Positions 27,768-38,320 of a stretch of 64,000 bases of DNA are shown here, piece after piece. Every line of letters starts with the position of its first letter. Within the stretch, counting starts at the first letter, position 1. Made by a program: the position numbers and the translations under genes. The notes under the pieces are model-generated. The model did no database searches and had not been told where the DNA came from. It worked only from the letters and a program-made list of their open reading frames with translations. Source of the DNA: Desulfosporosinus sp. FKB (GTDB taxonomy: Bacteria > Bacillota > Desulfitobacteriia > Desulfitobacteriales > Desulfitobacteriaceae); the NCBI RefSeq assembly GCF_002196705.1, contig NZ_NADJ01000014.1:42798-106797 (forward strand), in the 5' to 3' direction.

Positions 27768-28610
27768 CTAATTACCTTTCGCTAAGACCAGTATTTGTTG
27801 AATTACCTCCTCTGGCGCTCCCCAATGCCCGAGCTTTACTCCAGGCTTCCGCTCCTCACCGTGAAAATCTGATCCGCCCGTCATGACCAAGTTATATTTT
27901 TCGGCTAACGAACGATATCGAAGTTCGTCTTCTTGATTATGTTCTGAATGAGATACTTCAATTCCCTGAAGGCCAGCCTCGATCCAAGGTTTGATTCCTT
28001 CTTCAAGGCGATTGATCCCTGGATGAGCAAGAACGGCAACTCCATGAGACTCTCTGATTAGTTTAATCCCCGCTTCAGGGGTTAGCTTATGAAGCGGGAC
28101 ATACGCCGGACCACCTTTTCCGATGTAACAGTCAAATGCTTCTTTAATACTATTGACATAACCTTGTTCTATAAGTGCCTGGGCAATATGAGGACGACCA
28201 ATGGATTCACCTTTAGCAAACTTTTGAATTTCTTTAACTGCGATCGTAATCCCTAGATGTTGAAATCGATCCAGAATTTCAAGCATTCTTTTTTTCCGAG
28301 CATCTCTCAAGCTTTTTAACGTTTGATTTAAATAATTCGATGAGTCATCAAGTTCATATCCTAAAATATGAACTTCTTTCCCGTTCCAATCGGTATTTAA
28401 CTCAATTCCTTTTAAAAGTTGAATTTGGCAGACGTCTGCTGCTTCTTCCGCCTCTCTCCAGCCCTGAATAGTATCATGGTCGGTAATGCCAATCCCTTTT
28501 AACCCTAATACTGCAGCAGAACGAACAAGTTCATTAGGTGTTAACAGTCCATCCGACGCCGTTGTATGGCAATGTAAATCAACCTCGCAGAGTCCCATTG
28601 CTTGGTCCAA
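27768..28610 (-). CDS. PHP-domain phosphoesterase
   Basis: 280 residues of the PHP family, with the metal-binding motifs DLHCHTTASDGLLTP at the start, GITDHDTIQGW, LKGIELNTDWNGKEVHILGY, VLAHPGI and GGSDFHGE. This matches the nucleoside 3',5'-bisphosphate phosphatase / RNase AM (YciV) group, which degrades pAp or short RNA. The start is a TTG at 28610. It is followed in the operon direction by nothing closely linked, and the M19 dipeptidase gene lies 34 bases upstream. Confidence 0.88.
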   Translation of the reverse strand: MDQAMGLCEVDLHCHTTASDGLLTPNELVRSAAVLGLKGIGITDHDTIQGWREAEEAADVCQIQLLKGIELNTDWNGKEVHILGYELDDSSNYLNQTLKSLRDARKKRMLEILDRFQHLGITIAVKEIQKFAKGESIGRPHIAQALIEQGYVNSIKEAFDCYIGKGGPAYVPLHKLTPEAGIKLIRESHGVAVLAHPGINRLEEGIKPWIEAGLQGIEVSHSEHNQEDELRYRSLAEKYNLVMTGGSDFHGEERKPGVKLGHWGAPEEVIQQILVLAKGN

Positions 28611-28644
28611 TACTTCTACTACCTCTTTTCCTAATAGTCTATAA

Positions 28645-29607
28645 TTATTGTAGCACGTCTGATAATACTCGCAGAAAGTTCCGACCTGAGATCTGTTCGA
28701 TTTCTTTTGCTGAGAAACCAGCTTTTGTTAGATCATCCAGGAGGTAAGAAAAGTCGCTTACGTTTTCCAGGCCATCTGGAGTTTCGTCAATGCCATCGAA
28801 ATCTGATCCAAACCCAACCGTTTCAACTCCGGCTACTTCGGCGATATAGGATATATGCCGAACAACATCTTTGCGAGTGACAGGACCGCTCTCTTTTAAA
28901 AATCCAGGATAAAAATTCACTCCCACAATGCCTTTATTCTTTGCCAGAGCTCGTAACTGATCGTCCGTTAAATTTCGAGGATTAGGGCAAAGGGAATAGG
29001 CACAAGAGTGGGTTGCGGCTATAGGGTATTTTGATCGTTCTAAAACATGCCAAAACCCGTTTTCATTCAAATGAGAAACATCAATCAGCATTCCTAATTG
29101 ATTCATTCGCTTAACAGCTTCCTGCCCCAGCTTCGTCAGCCTGCTTTTAGTTTCATGTTCCCAGACACCGTCCCCAAGAGCGTTTCGATGGTTCCAGGTT
29201 AGGCCAAGTGACCTGACCCCAAGCCGATAAATTATATCTAGCATAAATAAATTTTCACCAATTATTTCCCCGCCTTCAACACTTAACAAAACTCCTATCT
29301 TCGCTGGATCTGGAATCCGGCTCAAATCCGATTTTGTTTCAAGCAAAAACAGCTGATCGGAATTTTCTTCTACAAAATCGTGAATGGTTTCTATAAGTTC
29401 TAATCCACGTATCGTTGCCATAAACGGTTTAAACTTAGTTTCAATAAAGGCTGCCATGAACTGAAGAGAGATATCAGAGCTTTTTGCTCTTGGAATATCC
29501 CATTGTCCCCCCTCATTAGGTACAGACAACGTTCTCCCTTGGTTACTCAAGTAACCGATACTGTCGCAATGTCCGTCAACAATAAAACACTTATTCAATC
29601 TCAACAC
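28645..29607 (-). CDS. Membrane dipeptidase-like (M19) peptidase
   Basis: 320 residues of the zinc dipeptidase family M19. Motifs: VDGHCDS near the N-terminus, LLSVEGGEIIGENL, LGLTWNHRNALGDG, DVSHLNENGFW, PIAATHSCAYSLCPNPRNLTDDQL and GFGSDFDGI. No signal peptide is seen, so it is probably cytosolic. The start is uncertain, since GTG (29607) and nearby TTG codons all follow AAGGGG closely. It is probably in one operon with the PHP gene. Confidence 0.9.
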   Translation of the reverse strand: MLRLNKCFIVDGHCDSIGYLSNQGRTLSVPNEGGQWDIPRAKSSDISLQFMAAFIETKFKPFMATIRGLELIETIHDFVEENSDQLFLLETKSDLSRIPDPAKIGVLLSVEGGEIIGENLFMLDIIYRLGVRSLGLTWNHRNALGDGVWEHETKSRLTKLGQEAVKRMNQLGMLIDVSHLNENGFWHVLERSKYPIAATHSCAYSLCPNPRNLTDDQLRALAKNKGIVGVNFYPGFLKESGPVTRKDVVRHISYIAEVAGVETVGFGSDFDGIDETPDGLENVSDFSYLLDDLTKAGFSAKEIEQISGRNFLRVLSDVLQ

Positions 29608-29639
29608 ACCCCTTCAGATTAAAAATTTACATAAATAAA

Positions 29640-29669
29640 CACCTGTTTGCTTGTACTCACAAACAGGTG
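29640..29669 (-). terminator. Terminator of spoVS
   Basis: CACCTGTTTG (29640-29649) and CAAACAGGTG (29660-29669) pair; read leftward, the stem is followed by TTTATTTA. Confidence 0.85.
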
Positions 29670-29681
29670 CTTTCAATTAAC

Positions 29682-29942
29682 CTAGCGTGGCTGAACAATC
29701 AACTTAATGGCTGTTCTTTCTTCCCCATCGATAACAACATCTGTAAAAGCTGGAATACAAACAAGATCGACTCCACCGGGTGCTACAAAACCACGTGCAA
29801 TGGCCACAGCCTTTACCGCTTGGTTCAAAGCCCCTGCCCCAATGGCTTGCAGCTCAGCTCCGCCACTTTCGCGCAAAACCCCAGCAAGTGCCCCAGCTAC
29901 GGCATTGGGACTTGATTTTGCTGAAACTTTTAATACATCCAT
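29682..29942 (-). CDS. spoVS: Stage V sporulation protein S
   Basis: 86 residues, near-identical in pattern to SpoVS: VLKVSAKSSPNAVAGALAGVLRE, QAIGAGALNQAVKAVAIARGF and DGEERTAIKLIVQPR. A small Alba-like protein needed for late sporulation stages in Bacillus. It follows ymdB as in Bacillus, with its own ribosome binding site (GGAGGA) and terminator. Confidence 0.96.
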   Translation of the reverse strand: MDVLKVSAKSSPNAVAGALAGVLRESGGAELQAIGAGALNQAVKAVAIARGFVAPGGVDLVCIPAFTDVVIDGEERTAIKLIVQPR

Positions 29943-30063
29943 AATTCATCCTCCTGCTCGAATTCTTTTTACAGGTATTACCACTACTTGAATATCTATT
30001 CGAGAAGGATCTGAGGAAATCCTCTTTTTTTAACTAAGTTTTCAGATTTTTATATTAAATTAC

Positions 30064-30849
30064 TTAATGCTCATAGTATCGTTGAATAGCTTCGATTTTT
30101 AGAGCCTTTCCAGACTTCTCATCGATATCAATCACTACCGCATTAATTTGGATAGGACCTGTTGCTAATTCAAACTTGGCTGGAAGCTGAGTTAAAAATC
30201 GATTAATAATAATCTCCTTTTTAATGCCTAGTACCGAATCTCTTGGCCCCGTCATTCCAACATCCGTAATATAAGCAGTGCCTTGAGGAAGAACTCTGAA
30301 ATCCGTGGTTTGAATATGAGTGTGAGTTCCAACAACCGCACTGACTTTTCCATCGAGAAACCATCCTAAGGCAACCTTTTCCGAAGTCGCCTCGGCATGA
30401 AAATCAACGAAAACAATAGGAGTCTCCTGCCTAAGCTGGTTAATCCAACGGATGGCTCCGCTAAAGGGATCGTCCAATGGTGTCATATACACCCGCCCTG
30501 ACAAGTTTAAAACGCCAATTTTACAGCCATTAATTCGTATAAGGCCCGATCCCTGGCCAGGTGCACCAATAGGATAATTGGCAGGTCGGATCATCCTGGT
30601 CTCTTGATCTATAAAATTCAGAATATCCCGATTGTCCCAGACATGATTCCCCATTGTAAAAAATTGTATTCCATAATCAAAAAGTTCTTCGGCAATCTCT
30701 TTCGTTAATCCTTTTCCTGCTGCAGCATTCTCTGCATTTGCTATCGTGACATCAATAGTATATTCCTGCTGAAGCGGCTTTAAAAATCTCCTAATTGCTT
30801 CCCGCCCCGGCTTACCGACAATATCTCCGACAAAAAGTATACGCAACAT
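30064..30849 (-). CDS. ymdB: YmdB-type metallophosphoesterase
   Basis: 261 residues with the binuclear metal motifs GDIVGKPGR, NAENAAAGKG, TMGNHVWDNRD, FVDFHAEATSEK and VGTHTHIQTTDFR. YmdB hydrolyses 2',3'-cyclic nucleotides and affects biofilm and motility switching in Bacillus. It lies between rny and spoVS as in Bacillus, although here an extra unknown gene separates it from rny. Confidence 0.95.
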   Translation of the reverse strand: MLRILFVGDIVGKPGREAIRRFLKPLQQEYTIDVTIANAENAAAGKGLTKEIAEELFDYGIQFFTMGNHVWDNRDILNFIDQETRMIRPANYPIGAPGQGSGLIRINGCKIGVLNLSGRVYMTPLDDPFSGAIRWINQLRQETPIVFVDFHAEATSEKVALGWFLDGKVSAVVGTHTHIQTTDFRVLPQGTAYITDVGMTGPRDSVLGIKKEIIINRFLTQLPAKFELATGPIQINAVVIDIDEKSGKALKIEAIQRYYEH

Positions 30850-30964
30850 TACACCTCCTGCGCTTCAATCCATAGAACTTTTCATCATATTCTTACCCTT
30901 TTTTCTTCACAATAAAACTAACACGAAAATTATTCTGTGTGAGTCATCAATCAAAATATAGCGT

Positions 30965-31480
30965 CTAGTTAAAAACTAAAACACGTCCCTCATCTCTCAA
31001 AGCTATAACATTTTTAGAAATATCCATATGTTTTATGGAAGAAAGCATCTGATTAATGACTTCTTCATGAATTTCCAGCTCTTCTTCAGGCAGGCTTGTC
31101 TCGTCATAGACCAGCTGTTTGGCAAACGCGCCCTTCAATAATTCAACTAACAATCCTACTTCCCCTTGACTGATGCTTTCTAAATCTCGGACTACTTTTA
31201 AGACGGAAACGTCTTCCTCACTGTGACAACTTATTTGAAAAACACGTATCGTTTGACGTTCAAGATGATGATACAGCTCCATAGCAGGCCGAAGCACAAC
31301 CTGTACTGTTTCAAGCTCTAAGGGCTGTTTAAGCATAAATGTGAACTTAAGGGCATGTTCCTCACACCAATAATGAACTGCTCCTAATTCCGGATATCTT
31401 GTTAAAATTGAAGTTAGTAGATCTGCTCCCTCTGAAACCTGTTTTGAATCCTTGTGTATTTTATCTAACACCCTTGTCAA
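30965..31480 (-). CDS. Uncharacterised protein between rny and ymdB
   Basis: 171 residues, not recognised. A cytosolic alpha/beta protein with an acidic C-terminal half (ETSLPEEELEIHEEVINQML) and a segment FQISCHSEEDVSVLKVVRDLE. The start may be the TTG at 31480 or the GTG at 31471, the latter being better spaced from GAGAGG. Its place inside the conserved rny-ymdB neighbourhood hints at an RNA- or development-linked role, but that is only context. Confidence 0.7.
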   Translation of the reverse strand: MTRVLDKIHKDSKQVSEGADLLTSILTRYPELGAVHYWCEEHALKFTFMLKQPLELETVQVVLRPAMELYHHLERQTIRVFQISCHSEEDVSVLKVVRDLESISQGEVGLLVELLKGAFAKQLVYDETSLPEEELEIHEEVINQMLSSIKHMDISKNVIALRDEGRVLVFN

Positions 31481-31629
31481 TCCTCTCTATTGCTCTGATC
31501 TATCATGGAAATTATTCGTCATAAGAATCTAATCTCCTGCATTGTTCTTAATTTGCCTAGCAGATAAGAAACTTAGCTGCACTTAGCTGAAGGTAGGATT
31601 TAACGGAAGGTTATTATATATCTTAGAGA

Positions 31630-31660
31630 TAAAAAATCAGACGACTCAACGTCGCCTGAT
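31630..31660 (-). terminator. Terminator of rny
   Basis: ATCAG..CGAC and GTCG..CTGAT pair (31636-31660); read leftward, TTTTTTATC follows. Confidence 0.85.
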
Positions 31661-31674
31661 CATAAAAAACTTGT

Positions 31675-33222
31675 TTATTTAGCAAAGTCAACTGCTCTCG
31701 TCTCACGGATAACAACGACTTTAATCTGCCCAGGATATTCAAGTTCTTCTTCAATACGCTTACTAATCTCACGCGCCACTCGTGGTGCGAGTACATCATC
31801 AATCTTGTCCGGCTTAACAATAATGCGTACTTCCCGACCCGCTTGAATAGCAAAGCATTTTTCAACTCCATCAAAGCTTTCAGCGATATCCTCAAGTTTT
31901 TGCAGACGCTTAATATAGGTTTCCAAAGTCTCACGTCGTGCACCCGGGCGGGCTGCCGAAACTGCATCAGCTGCCGCTACTAATACTGCGACAAGACTTT
32001 TAGGTTCTACATCGTTGTGGTGAGCTTCAATAGCATGTATAACATCAATGGACTCTTTGTATTTTCTGGCCAGATCAACACCAATTTGAACATGAGTTCC
32101 TTCTAGATCATGATCCACCGCTTTGCCAATATCATGCAAAAGTCCGGCTCGTTTTGCTAATTGAACATCCACTCCTAATTCGGCTGCCATTAATCCCGCA
32201 AGATGAGAAACTTCTGTGGAATGTTTTAACACATTCTGACCATAGCTGGTGCGGAATTTTAATCGGCCAAGCAACCGAACCAATTCCGGATGCAATCCAT
32301 GAACCCCAGTCTCGAAAGTAGCTTGCTCTCCCTCTTCGCGAATCTTTTGATCCACTTCTTTTTGAGCTTTTTCAACCATCTCTTCAATGCGAGCAGGATG
32401 GATACGGCCATCAGCGATCAATTTCTCTAAAGCAATACGCGCTACCTCTCGGCGTATGGGGTCAAAACCAGATAAAATTACAGCTTCAGGTGTATCATCA
32501 ATAATAAGATCGATCCCAGTTAATGTTTCCAACGTTCGAATATTGCGTCCCTCGCGGCCTATGATTCGCCCTTTCATTTCATCACTCGGCAGTGCCACTA
32601 CAGATACGGTAGTCTCAGCCACATGATCCGCAGCACAGCGTTGAATGGCTAGTGAAATAACGTTTTTCGCCCGCTTTTCGGCTTCTTCTTTGGCGCGAGT
32701 CTCAATTTCTTTAATCATTATCGCTGACTCATAGCGAACCTCTTCTTCAACTCTTTTCAGAAGGAGCTGTTTTGCTTCTTCCGAGGTCATACCGGATAAA
32801 CGTTCTAATTCGGCTTGTTCTTTGTCCACAAGCTGATTCAATTCTTCTTTAAGGGAATCTACTTCGCTTTCCTTACGATGTAAATTTTCCTCTTTCCGTT
32901 CAATTGACTCAATTTTACGATCTAAACTCTCTTCCTTTTGTAACAATCTCCGTTCTAAGCGTTGGAGTTCATTTCGACGTTCGCGTGTTTCCTTTTCAAC
33001 CTCATTGTGAATATGCATGGCTTCTTCTTTTGCAGCAACAATTGCTTCACGTTTTTTGCTTTCTGCAGCAGAAAGTGCATTTTCAACAATCCGTTTTGCC
33101 TCTTCTTCGGCAGTACCAATAACTTTTTCGGCAGTATTTCTACGAATATGCCAGCCTACCAAGGCTCCTAGACCTAATCCAACTAAGATGGCAATTAAAC
33201 CGGTTAAAAATATTCCAATCAC
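31675..33222 (-). CDS. rny: Ribonuclease Y
   Basis: About 515 residues. One N-terminal transmembrane helix ([22 protein letters not shown]) is followed by a long coiled coil to about 190, a KH RNA-binding domain ([21 protein letters not shown]) and an HD domain ([21 protein letters not shown]). RNase Y starts mRNA decay at the membrane. I place the start at a GTG (33222) 7 bases after AAGGAGG; the frame open to 33252 would translate that site. It is downstream of recA-recX, as in related Firmicutes. Confidence 0.96.
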   Translation of the reverse strand: MIGIFLTGLIAILVGLGLGALVGWHIRRNTAEKVIGTAEEEAKRIVENALSAAESKKREAIVAAKEEAMHIHNEVEKETRERRNELQRLERRLLQKEESLDRKIESIERKEENLHRKESEVDSLKEELNQLVDKEQAELERLSGMTSEEAKQLLLKRVEEEVRYESAIMIKEIETRAKEEAEKRAKNVISLAIQRCAADHVAETTVSVVALPSDEMKGRIIGREGRNIRTLETLTGIDLIIDDTPEAVILSGFDPIRREVARIALEKLIADGRIHPARIEEMVEKAQKEVDQKIREEGEQATFETGVHGLHPELVRLLGRLKFRTSYGQNVLKHSTEVSHLAGLMAAELGVDVQLAKRAGLLHDIGKAVDHDLEGTHVQIGVDLARKYKESIDVIHAIEAHHNDVEPKSLVAVLVAAADAVSAARPGARRETLETYIKRLQKLEDIAESFDGVEKCFAIQAGREVRIIVKPDKIDDVLAPRVAREISKRIEEELEYPGQIKVVVIRETRAVDFAK

Positions 33223-33265
33223 ATTTACACCTCCTTGTTTGTAAAAATTCAAAATTTAACAATCA

Positions 33266-33292
33266 AATAAAAAAAACTGGTTCAAAACCAGT
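33266..33292 (-). terminator. Terminator between recX and rny
   Basis: ACTGGTT and AACCAGT pair around a CAA loop; read leftward, TTTTTTTT follows. Confidence 0.8.
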
Positions 33293-33415
33293 CTCTTAAG
33301 CAACCTTTAATACGGGAGTTCTTCCACCTTCTCCCCCTTCCTACAACTCTCGTTAGTCAAAAACAATATTAAAAATGACTACCTCGAAATCTATAAGAAA
33401 ACCATAAAGGTCAGA

Positions 33416-33443
33416 TCTTAACAGAGACAGGTCTCTGTTAAGA
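33416..33443. repeat. Perfect 13-bp inverted repeat after recX
   Basis: TCTTAACAGAGAC and GTCTCTGTTAAGA separated by two bases. There is no T-run, so it is a symmetric hairpin or cruciform site; it may be a weak terminator or processing hairpin for recA-recX. Confidence 0.6.
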
Positions 33444-33488
33444 TTCTAATATCATTTGTAATTATTGTCAAGCTTGTCCTAAATGAGG

Positions 33489-34010
33489 CTATTCTATTCG
33501 CATTTTTGCCAGAACATTTTGTACTATATCTGACGGATATCCTCGTTGGATAAGTTTGCGGACAACCCTTTGCTGTACCCATAATTCGAGCGGCACCGAC
33601 TTTTTATCTGATTCCTTTAGAGCCTTCTCTTCCCAGCGTTGTTCTTCTTGAACCCGCCACTTTTGTGCCAAAGCTAAGCAGAGATTTGCTTCTTCATCCC
33701 AAGAATATACTTCCTCCAAGACCTGCTCAATTAAATCAGCATTAATTCCGCGATTTCGCATATCCACGGTGACTCTTCGGCGTGAATATCGGTGGAGGCG
33801 ACTCTTTGCATAGGTTAAAGCGAGTTCACGATCATTAAGATAGCCATAACCCAGCAATTTGTCGACAGCACTCTGAATTTCACTGCTCTCATACCCTTTA
33901 TTGTTAAGACGAGTTTCAAGTTCACGCTTTGTCAGGGCTCTTCTGGATAAGCAGTCTAAAGCAGCTTCCCATGCACTTTTAGGGGATTTATTCTTCTTCA
34001 AAGGAATCAT
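33489..34010 (-). CDS. recX: Regulatory protein RecX
   Basis: 173 residues with the three-helix repeats of Rec[46 protein letters not shown] and [19 protein letters not shown]. RecX binds the RecA filament and limits or modulates its activity. Its start overlaps the 3' end of recA by 23 bases, so the two are translationally coupled. Confidence 0.94.
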   Translation of the reverse strand: MIPLKKNKSPKSAWEAALDCLSRRALTKRELETRLNNKGYESSEIQSAVDKLLGYGYLNDRELALTYAKSRLHRYSRRRVTVDMRNRGINADLIEQVLEEVYSWDEEANLCLALAQKWRVQEEQRWEEKALKESDKKSVPLELWVQQRVVRKLIQRGYPSDIVQNVLAKMRIE

Positions 34011-35019
34011 CTTCCATTGTCGTAGAAGGCGCTGAGCTCATATTTGAACGAATCAGCTGTTCAAGTTTCTGGGCCATGTCCGGGTGCAGTTTCAAGTATT
34101 CCTTGACATTCTCTCGTCCTTGTCCCAATCGTTCTCCATTGTAAGAGTACCAGGCACCTGATTTTGATATTATTTCCATCTCCGTTCCTATATCGACAAT
34201 ACTTCCTTCTTTAGAGATTCCTTCTCCGTACATAATATCAAAATCAGCAGATTTAAAAGGAGGAGCCACTTTATTCTTAACGACTTTCACGCGGGTTTTG
34301 TTGCCAATAATCTCTTGGCCTTGCTTAAGAGCTTCTTGGCGGCGAATATCGATGCGGATGGTGGCATAAAATTTCAAAGCCCGCCCACCGGTTGTCGTTT
34401 CCGGACTGCCAAACATAACACCAATTTTTTCACGAATTTGATTGATAAAAACAACACATGTGTTGCTTTTACTGATCGATCCCGTTAATTTACGCAGGGC
34501 TTGAGACATTAAGCGGGCATGCAGCCCGACATGATTGTCACCCATTTCTCCCTCAATCTCTGCTCTAGGTACCAAAGCGGCCACTGAATCAAGCACAATA
34601 ACATCAACTGCGGCACTGCGCACTAAGGCTTCACATATTTCTAAACCTTGTTCCCCCGTATCTGGCTGAGAAACCAGCAAATCTTCAAGATTAACACCTA
34701 AAGCTTTGGCATATACCGGATCTAAGGCATGCTCAGCATCAATAAATGCCGCTACTCCTCCGAGTTTTTGCGCCTCGGCTATGATATGCAGAGCCACAGT
34801 AGTTTTGCCGGAAGACTCAGGCCCATATATTTCAATGATCCGCCCACGCGGCACTCCACCAACACCCAGAGCCAAATCTAAGGCCAAAGAACCTGTAGGA
34901 ATAACATCAACTGACATCGTCGCCGATTCTCCCAGCTTCATAATGGAACCTTTGCCAAACTGCTTTTCAATCTGCGCTAAGGCTACATCCAGAGCCTTGA
35001 GCTTATTTGTTTCGGCCAT
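33988..35019 (-). CDS. recA: Recombinase RecA
   Basis: 343 residues, normal length. Walker [10 protein letters not shown], Walker [13 protein letters not shown], the DNA-binding loop region [20 protein letters not shown] and [21 protein letters not shown] are all present, with the acidic tail DDSFEEE. It carries out strand exchange and drives LexA cleavage. Behind a consensus promoter with an SOS box. Confidence 0.98.
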   Translation of the reverse strand: MAETNKLKALDVALAQIEKQFGKGSIMKLGESATMSVDVIPTGSLALDLALGVGGVPRGRIIEIYGPESSGKTTVALHIIAEAQKLGGVAAFIDAEHALDPVYAKALGVNLEDLLVSQPDTGEQGLEICEALVRSAAVDVIVLDSVAALVPRAEIEGEMGDNHVGLHARLMSQALRKLTGSISKSNTCVVFINQIREKIGVMFGSPETTTGGRALKFYATIRIDIRRQEALKQGQEIIGNKTRVKVVKNKVAPPFKSADFDIMYGEGISKEGSIVDIGTEMEIISKSGAWYSYNGERLGQGRENVKEYLKLHPDMAQKLEQLIRSNMSSAPSTTMEDDSFEEE

Positions 35020-35064
35020 CTTCCATCCTCCTCAACTCGGTTAAAAACACATTTTCGTATTAAT

Positions 35065-35078
35065 AAAACACCTGTTCG
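35065..35078 (-). promoter_or_regulatory. LexA (SOS) box of recA
   Basis: Read leftward, CGAACAGGTGTTTT matches the Gram-positive consensus CGAACRNRYGTTYC with one mismatch. It lies directly after the -10. Confidence 0.8.
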
Positions 35079-35084
35079 CTTATC

Positions 35085-35113
35085 ATTATAGGGGCGGACA
35101 TCGTAACTGTCAA
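35085..35113 (-). promoter_or_regulatory. Promoter of recA
   Basis: TTGACA (35113-35108), 17 bases, TATAAT (35090-35085): a perfect sigma-A promoter immediately upstream of the SOS box. Confidence 0.85.
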
Positions 35114-35183
35114 TTGTTTATGCTTCAATGCAGCAGGACAACTATCGACACCATTATATAACAAAAACGATGATAATAATATA

Positions 35184-35214
35184 AAAAAGCTGAGCCCCTA
35201 AAGACTAGCTTTTT
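35184..35214 (-). terminator. Terminator of the DEAD-box helicase gene
   Basis: AAAAAGCT and AGCTTTTT pair around a 15-base loop; T-runs occur on both strands. It lies in the 327-bp gap between the helicase gene and recA, which otherwise holds only the recA promoter region and a small GC hairpin near 35302. Confidence 0.7.
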
Positions 35215-35346
35215 CATACCATTAGAAAGAATAACCTTCAGTTGCATGCTTTTTTCCAGCATAAGTGCAACCAACGGCTTCCCTTATGATAAGATAAGGC
35301 TCGGCGAAGCCGGGTTTTCCTTGTAGTATCGAATCTTAAGTGAAAA

Positions 35347-36960
35347 TCAGGTGTTTTCACGTGCTTTTGCCGGTTCAACACTAACTCTTCGTCCTTTAAT
35401 CATAGCCTGATGCATGCAGCTCAAAACCCTTGAGGCATATTCTTCAGGAACTTCAACAAAGGTGAATTTGTCGTAAATATTAATCATTCCAATAATATTT
35501 CCCGGGATTCCGCTTTCTTCAGCAATCCAGCGTATTATGTCCTGAGGACGAATTTGCTGGACTCTGCCTATATTCATAAAGAAACGCACCATACCCGACG
35601 CTGCTCCGGTATTTCCAAAGTGATTAACGTCCGGATCATTATCATCTAGGCGGTCTTCAGAATTAGCTCCCTCAACGGCAAACTTTAACGCCGCTGCCGC
35701 AACATCTGTTGAATCGTATTCTTCAAGCAGATCTCCGACAATGGCCCGATAATTTCCTAAGCGATCGCTTTGAATCAATTTAACCAATTGATTCTTCAGA
35801 TTTTCCGCTTGTCGTTCGCTAATATCGGCTAAGGAAGGGAGTTCCCGGCGGCGTATTCTGGTTTTAATCAAATTTTCAATAAGACGAAGCTGACGATATT
35901 CCTTGGGAGAGATCAAGGTTATAGCCTGCCCGCGTCGGCCGACACGTCCTGTACGTCCAATTCTGTGCACATAGGACACAGGATCTTGAGGAATATCGAA
36001 GTTAATAACATGGGTCAAGTTGCTAATGTCAATGCCTCTGGCTGCAACATCAGTAGCAACTAACATTTCCGTTTTGCCGTCACGAAAACGCTTCATGACC
36101 CGATCCCGCTGCTGCTGGCTTAAATCTCCATGGAGAGCATCCGCAAAATATCCCCGTGCTTCAAGCGCTACGACGAGTTCATCAACTCCTCGTTTTGTTC
36201 GGCAAAAGGTAATTCCTTGTCCTATATCCTCCATATCGATAATCCGACACAAAGCATCAACTTTTTTACTTTCTCTCGTCTCATAAAAAACCTGTTCAAT
36301 GAGGGGAACTGTTAATTCATCTCTGCTAACCGTCACGGATCGAGGATTCTTCATATAAGTCTGTGCTAACTTGCGAATCGCCTGAGGCATCGTTGCTGAA
36401 AAAAGCATAACTTGGCGGCCTTCTTCGGGCACTGCTTTTAAAAGTCCCTCGATATCCTCAACGAACCCCATATCGAGCATTTCATCCGCTTCATCTAAAA
36501 CGACCATCTTAACATGCTGTAACCGCAGAGTACCTCGATTTAAATGGTCCAATAACCTCCCAGGGGTTCCAACAACAACTTGGTATCCCATCCGCAAAGC
36601 GCGAATTTGACGATCAATGGGCTGACCGCCATAAATCGGCAAAGGTTTAACATGTTTATACTTGCCTATTTTTGCCATCTCCTGAGCCACCTGAATAGCG
36701 AGTTCACGAGTCGGAGTCACTATAAGAGCCTGTACGGCTTGAAATTTTGCATTGATTTTTTCAGTAATCGGAATCCCAAAGGCAGCAGTTTTCCCTGTTC
36801 CTGTCTGAGCCTGCCCAATAATATCGGCATCTTCCAAAGCCACTGGAATTGCCTGTTGTTGAATTGGTGAAGGCTCTTCAAACCCCATTTCAGACAAACC
36901 TTGTAGTATTTGCTTGCTTAACTGAATATCACCAAACGATTGTAAACGTTCAACCATCAC
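35347..36960 (-). CDS. DEAD-box RNA helicase with DbpA-type C-terminal domain
   Basis: 537 residues. Motif I AQTGTGKT, motif II DEAD (VVLDEADEMLDMGF), motif III SAT, and motif VI HRIGRTGRVGRRG mark the DEAD-box core. The C-terminal VRFFMNIGRVQQIRPQDIIRWIAEESG matches the DbpA/CsdA RNA-binding domain. Likely role in ribosome assembly and RNA unwinding at low temperature. Its start (GTG 36960 or ATG 36957) overlaps the end of cinA, so the two are coupled. Confidence 0.94.
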   Translation of the reverse strand: MMVERLQSFGDIQLSKQILQGLSEMGFEEPSPIQQQAIPVALEDADIIGQAQTGTGKTAAFGIPITEKINAKFQAVQALIVTPTRELAIQVAQEMAKIGKYKHVKPLPIYGGQPIDRQIRALRMGYQVVVGTPGRLLDHLNRGTLRLQHVKMVVLDEADEMLDMGFVEDIEGLLKAVPEEGRQVMLFSATMPQAIRKLAQTYMKNPRSVTVSRDELTVPLIEQVFYETRESKKVDALCRIIDMEDIGQGITFCRTKRGVDELVVALEARGYFADALHGDLSQQQRDRVMKRFRDGKTEMLVATDVAARGIDISNLTHVINFDIPQDPVSYVHRIGRTGRVGRRGQAITLISPKEYRQLRLIENLIKTRIRRRELPSLADISERQAENLKNQLVKLIQSDRLGNYRAIVGDLLEEYDSTDVAAAALKFAVEGANSEDRLDDNDPDVNHFGNTGAASGMVRFFMNIGRVQQIRPQDIIRWIAEESGIPGNIIGMINIYDKFTFVEVPEEYASRVLSCMHQAMIKGRRVSVEPAKARENT

Positions 36961-38224
36961 CTATGTGTAATCCCCTTTCCTTGTTCAACATCTGTTGCCT
37001 TATCTCATTGAGGGCTGCCTGGACAGTCAATTGACGCACAGACTCCCGTTCTCCATAAAACTGAAACTTTTTAGCATAAACTTTCTCCGCTGAAGCAAAT
37101 CCAATATAAACCAACCCCACGGGTTTCAGGTCACTGCCTCCATCCGGGCCAGCAATACCGGTGGCTGAGATGGCAAGATCCGATCCCGATTTTCGCCGAA
37201 TTCCTTCGGCCATTTCTCTGGCAGTTTCTTCGCTTACTGCCCCGAATTCCTGAAGAGTCTTTTCATTGACTCCCAATAGTTGTTGTTTTAAGGAATTCGA
37301 ATAGCTCACAACCCCTCCCAAGTAGAACTCAGAACTACCTGGTTCTTGAGTTAAGGCCGCACCAAGTAAGCCCCCAGTGCAAGACTCGGCAGTAGAAATG
37401 GTCAAATGATTCTTTTTTAAAGTTTGCCCTACAATCCCTATCATGGTTTCCTGATCGCGGCCAAATACCTTGTCACCGAGACGCTTTCGAATTTCATCCT
37501 CGGCTTGATTTAAAGAGTCCAGCGCCTCCTGTGATGTTGCTTCCGTACCTCTGGTGACTAAACGAATATGCATCTCCGCCCGCTTAGCTAGTAAAGCCAT
37601 CGACAGCTTAGGAAGATGCATGAGATCACTCAGCACTTCCTCTATGGCAGATTCTCCGATACCAAAAACTTTTAAAACACGTTCATTCATCCGTTCAGAA
37701 TCTGGCCCGATAATTCGCTGTAATTCAGGTAAAGCATAATGTTCAAACATTGGCTGCATTTCAAAAGGAGGTCCAGGTAATATAATAACCGTCTTTCCGT
37801 CTTTTTCAATGATTGCTCCGGGTGCTGTTCCGATAGGATTGGGCAATATCTTTGAGCCTTTGGGGAAATAGGCTTGTTTCTCATTACTAGAAGGCATTGG
37901 AGCTTTTCGTCGGCCAAAGAACTCCTTGATGTTGTTAAAACTACTTTGGTCGAACTCCATTTCTAAATTCAAGACCTTAGCAACAAGCTCCTTCGTCAAA
38001 TCATCCGCTGTGGGTCCCAGACCGCCGGTGGTAACAAGAAGGTCTGAGCGGTCAATTGCCTGACGCAAAACTTGCTCTAATCGCTGTGAATTATCTCCAA
38101 CCGTCGTATGATAGTCTACCTCGATGCCTAATGAGGAAAGTTTTCCTGTTAAGTAGTGAGCACTTGTATTTAGAGTCTCTCCAAGTAACAACTCCGTCCC
38201 AGTAGCTACAATTTCAGCTTTCAT
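36950..38224 (-). CDS. cinA: CinA: competence/damage-inducible protein
   Basis: 424 residues. The N-terminal MoaB/Mog-like domain shows GTELLLGETLNTSAHYL, TTGGLGPTADDLT and ILPGPPFEMQPMF. The C-terminal CinA domain shows ISTAESCTGGLLGAALT and ISATGIAGPDGGS, typical of nicotinamide mononucleotide deamidase. In Firmicutes it sits in a recA neighbourhood, as here. Confidence 0.95.
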   Translation of the reverse strand: MKAEIVATGTELLLGETLNTSAHYLTGKLSSLGIEVDYHTTVGDNSQRLEQVLRQAIDRSDLLVTTGGLGPTADDLTKELVAKVLNLEMEFDQSSFNNIKEFFGRRKAPMPSSNEKQAYFPKGSKILPNPIGTAPGAIIEKDGKTVIILPGPPFEMQPMFEHYALPELQRIIGPDSERMNERVLKVFGIGESAIEEVLSDLMHLPKLSMALLAKRAEMHIRLVTRGTEATSQEALDSLNQAEDEIRKRLGDKVFGRDQETMIGIVGQTLKKNHLTISTAESCTGGLLGAALTQEPGSSEFYLGGVVSYSNSLKQQLLGVNEKTLQEFGAVSEETAREMAEGIRRKSGSDLAISATGIAGPDGGSDLKPVGLVYIGFASAEKVYAKKFQFYGERESVRQLTVQAALNEIRQQMLNKERGLHIGDG

Positions 38225-38320
38225 ACTATTCTATCACTCTCCTATTATCAACGCAAATATACGCGCTATCTCATGCTTGCTTAGTTATTTCTCACCTTGC
38301 ATTTGCTTATCCTTCCTAAG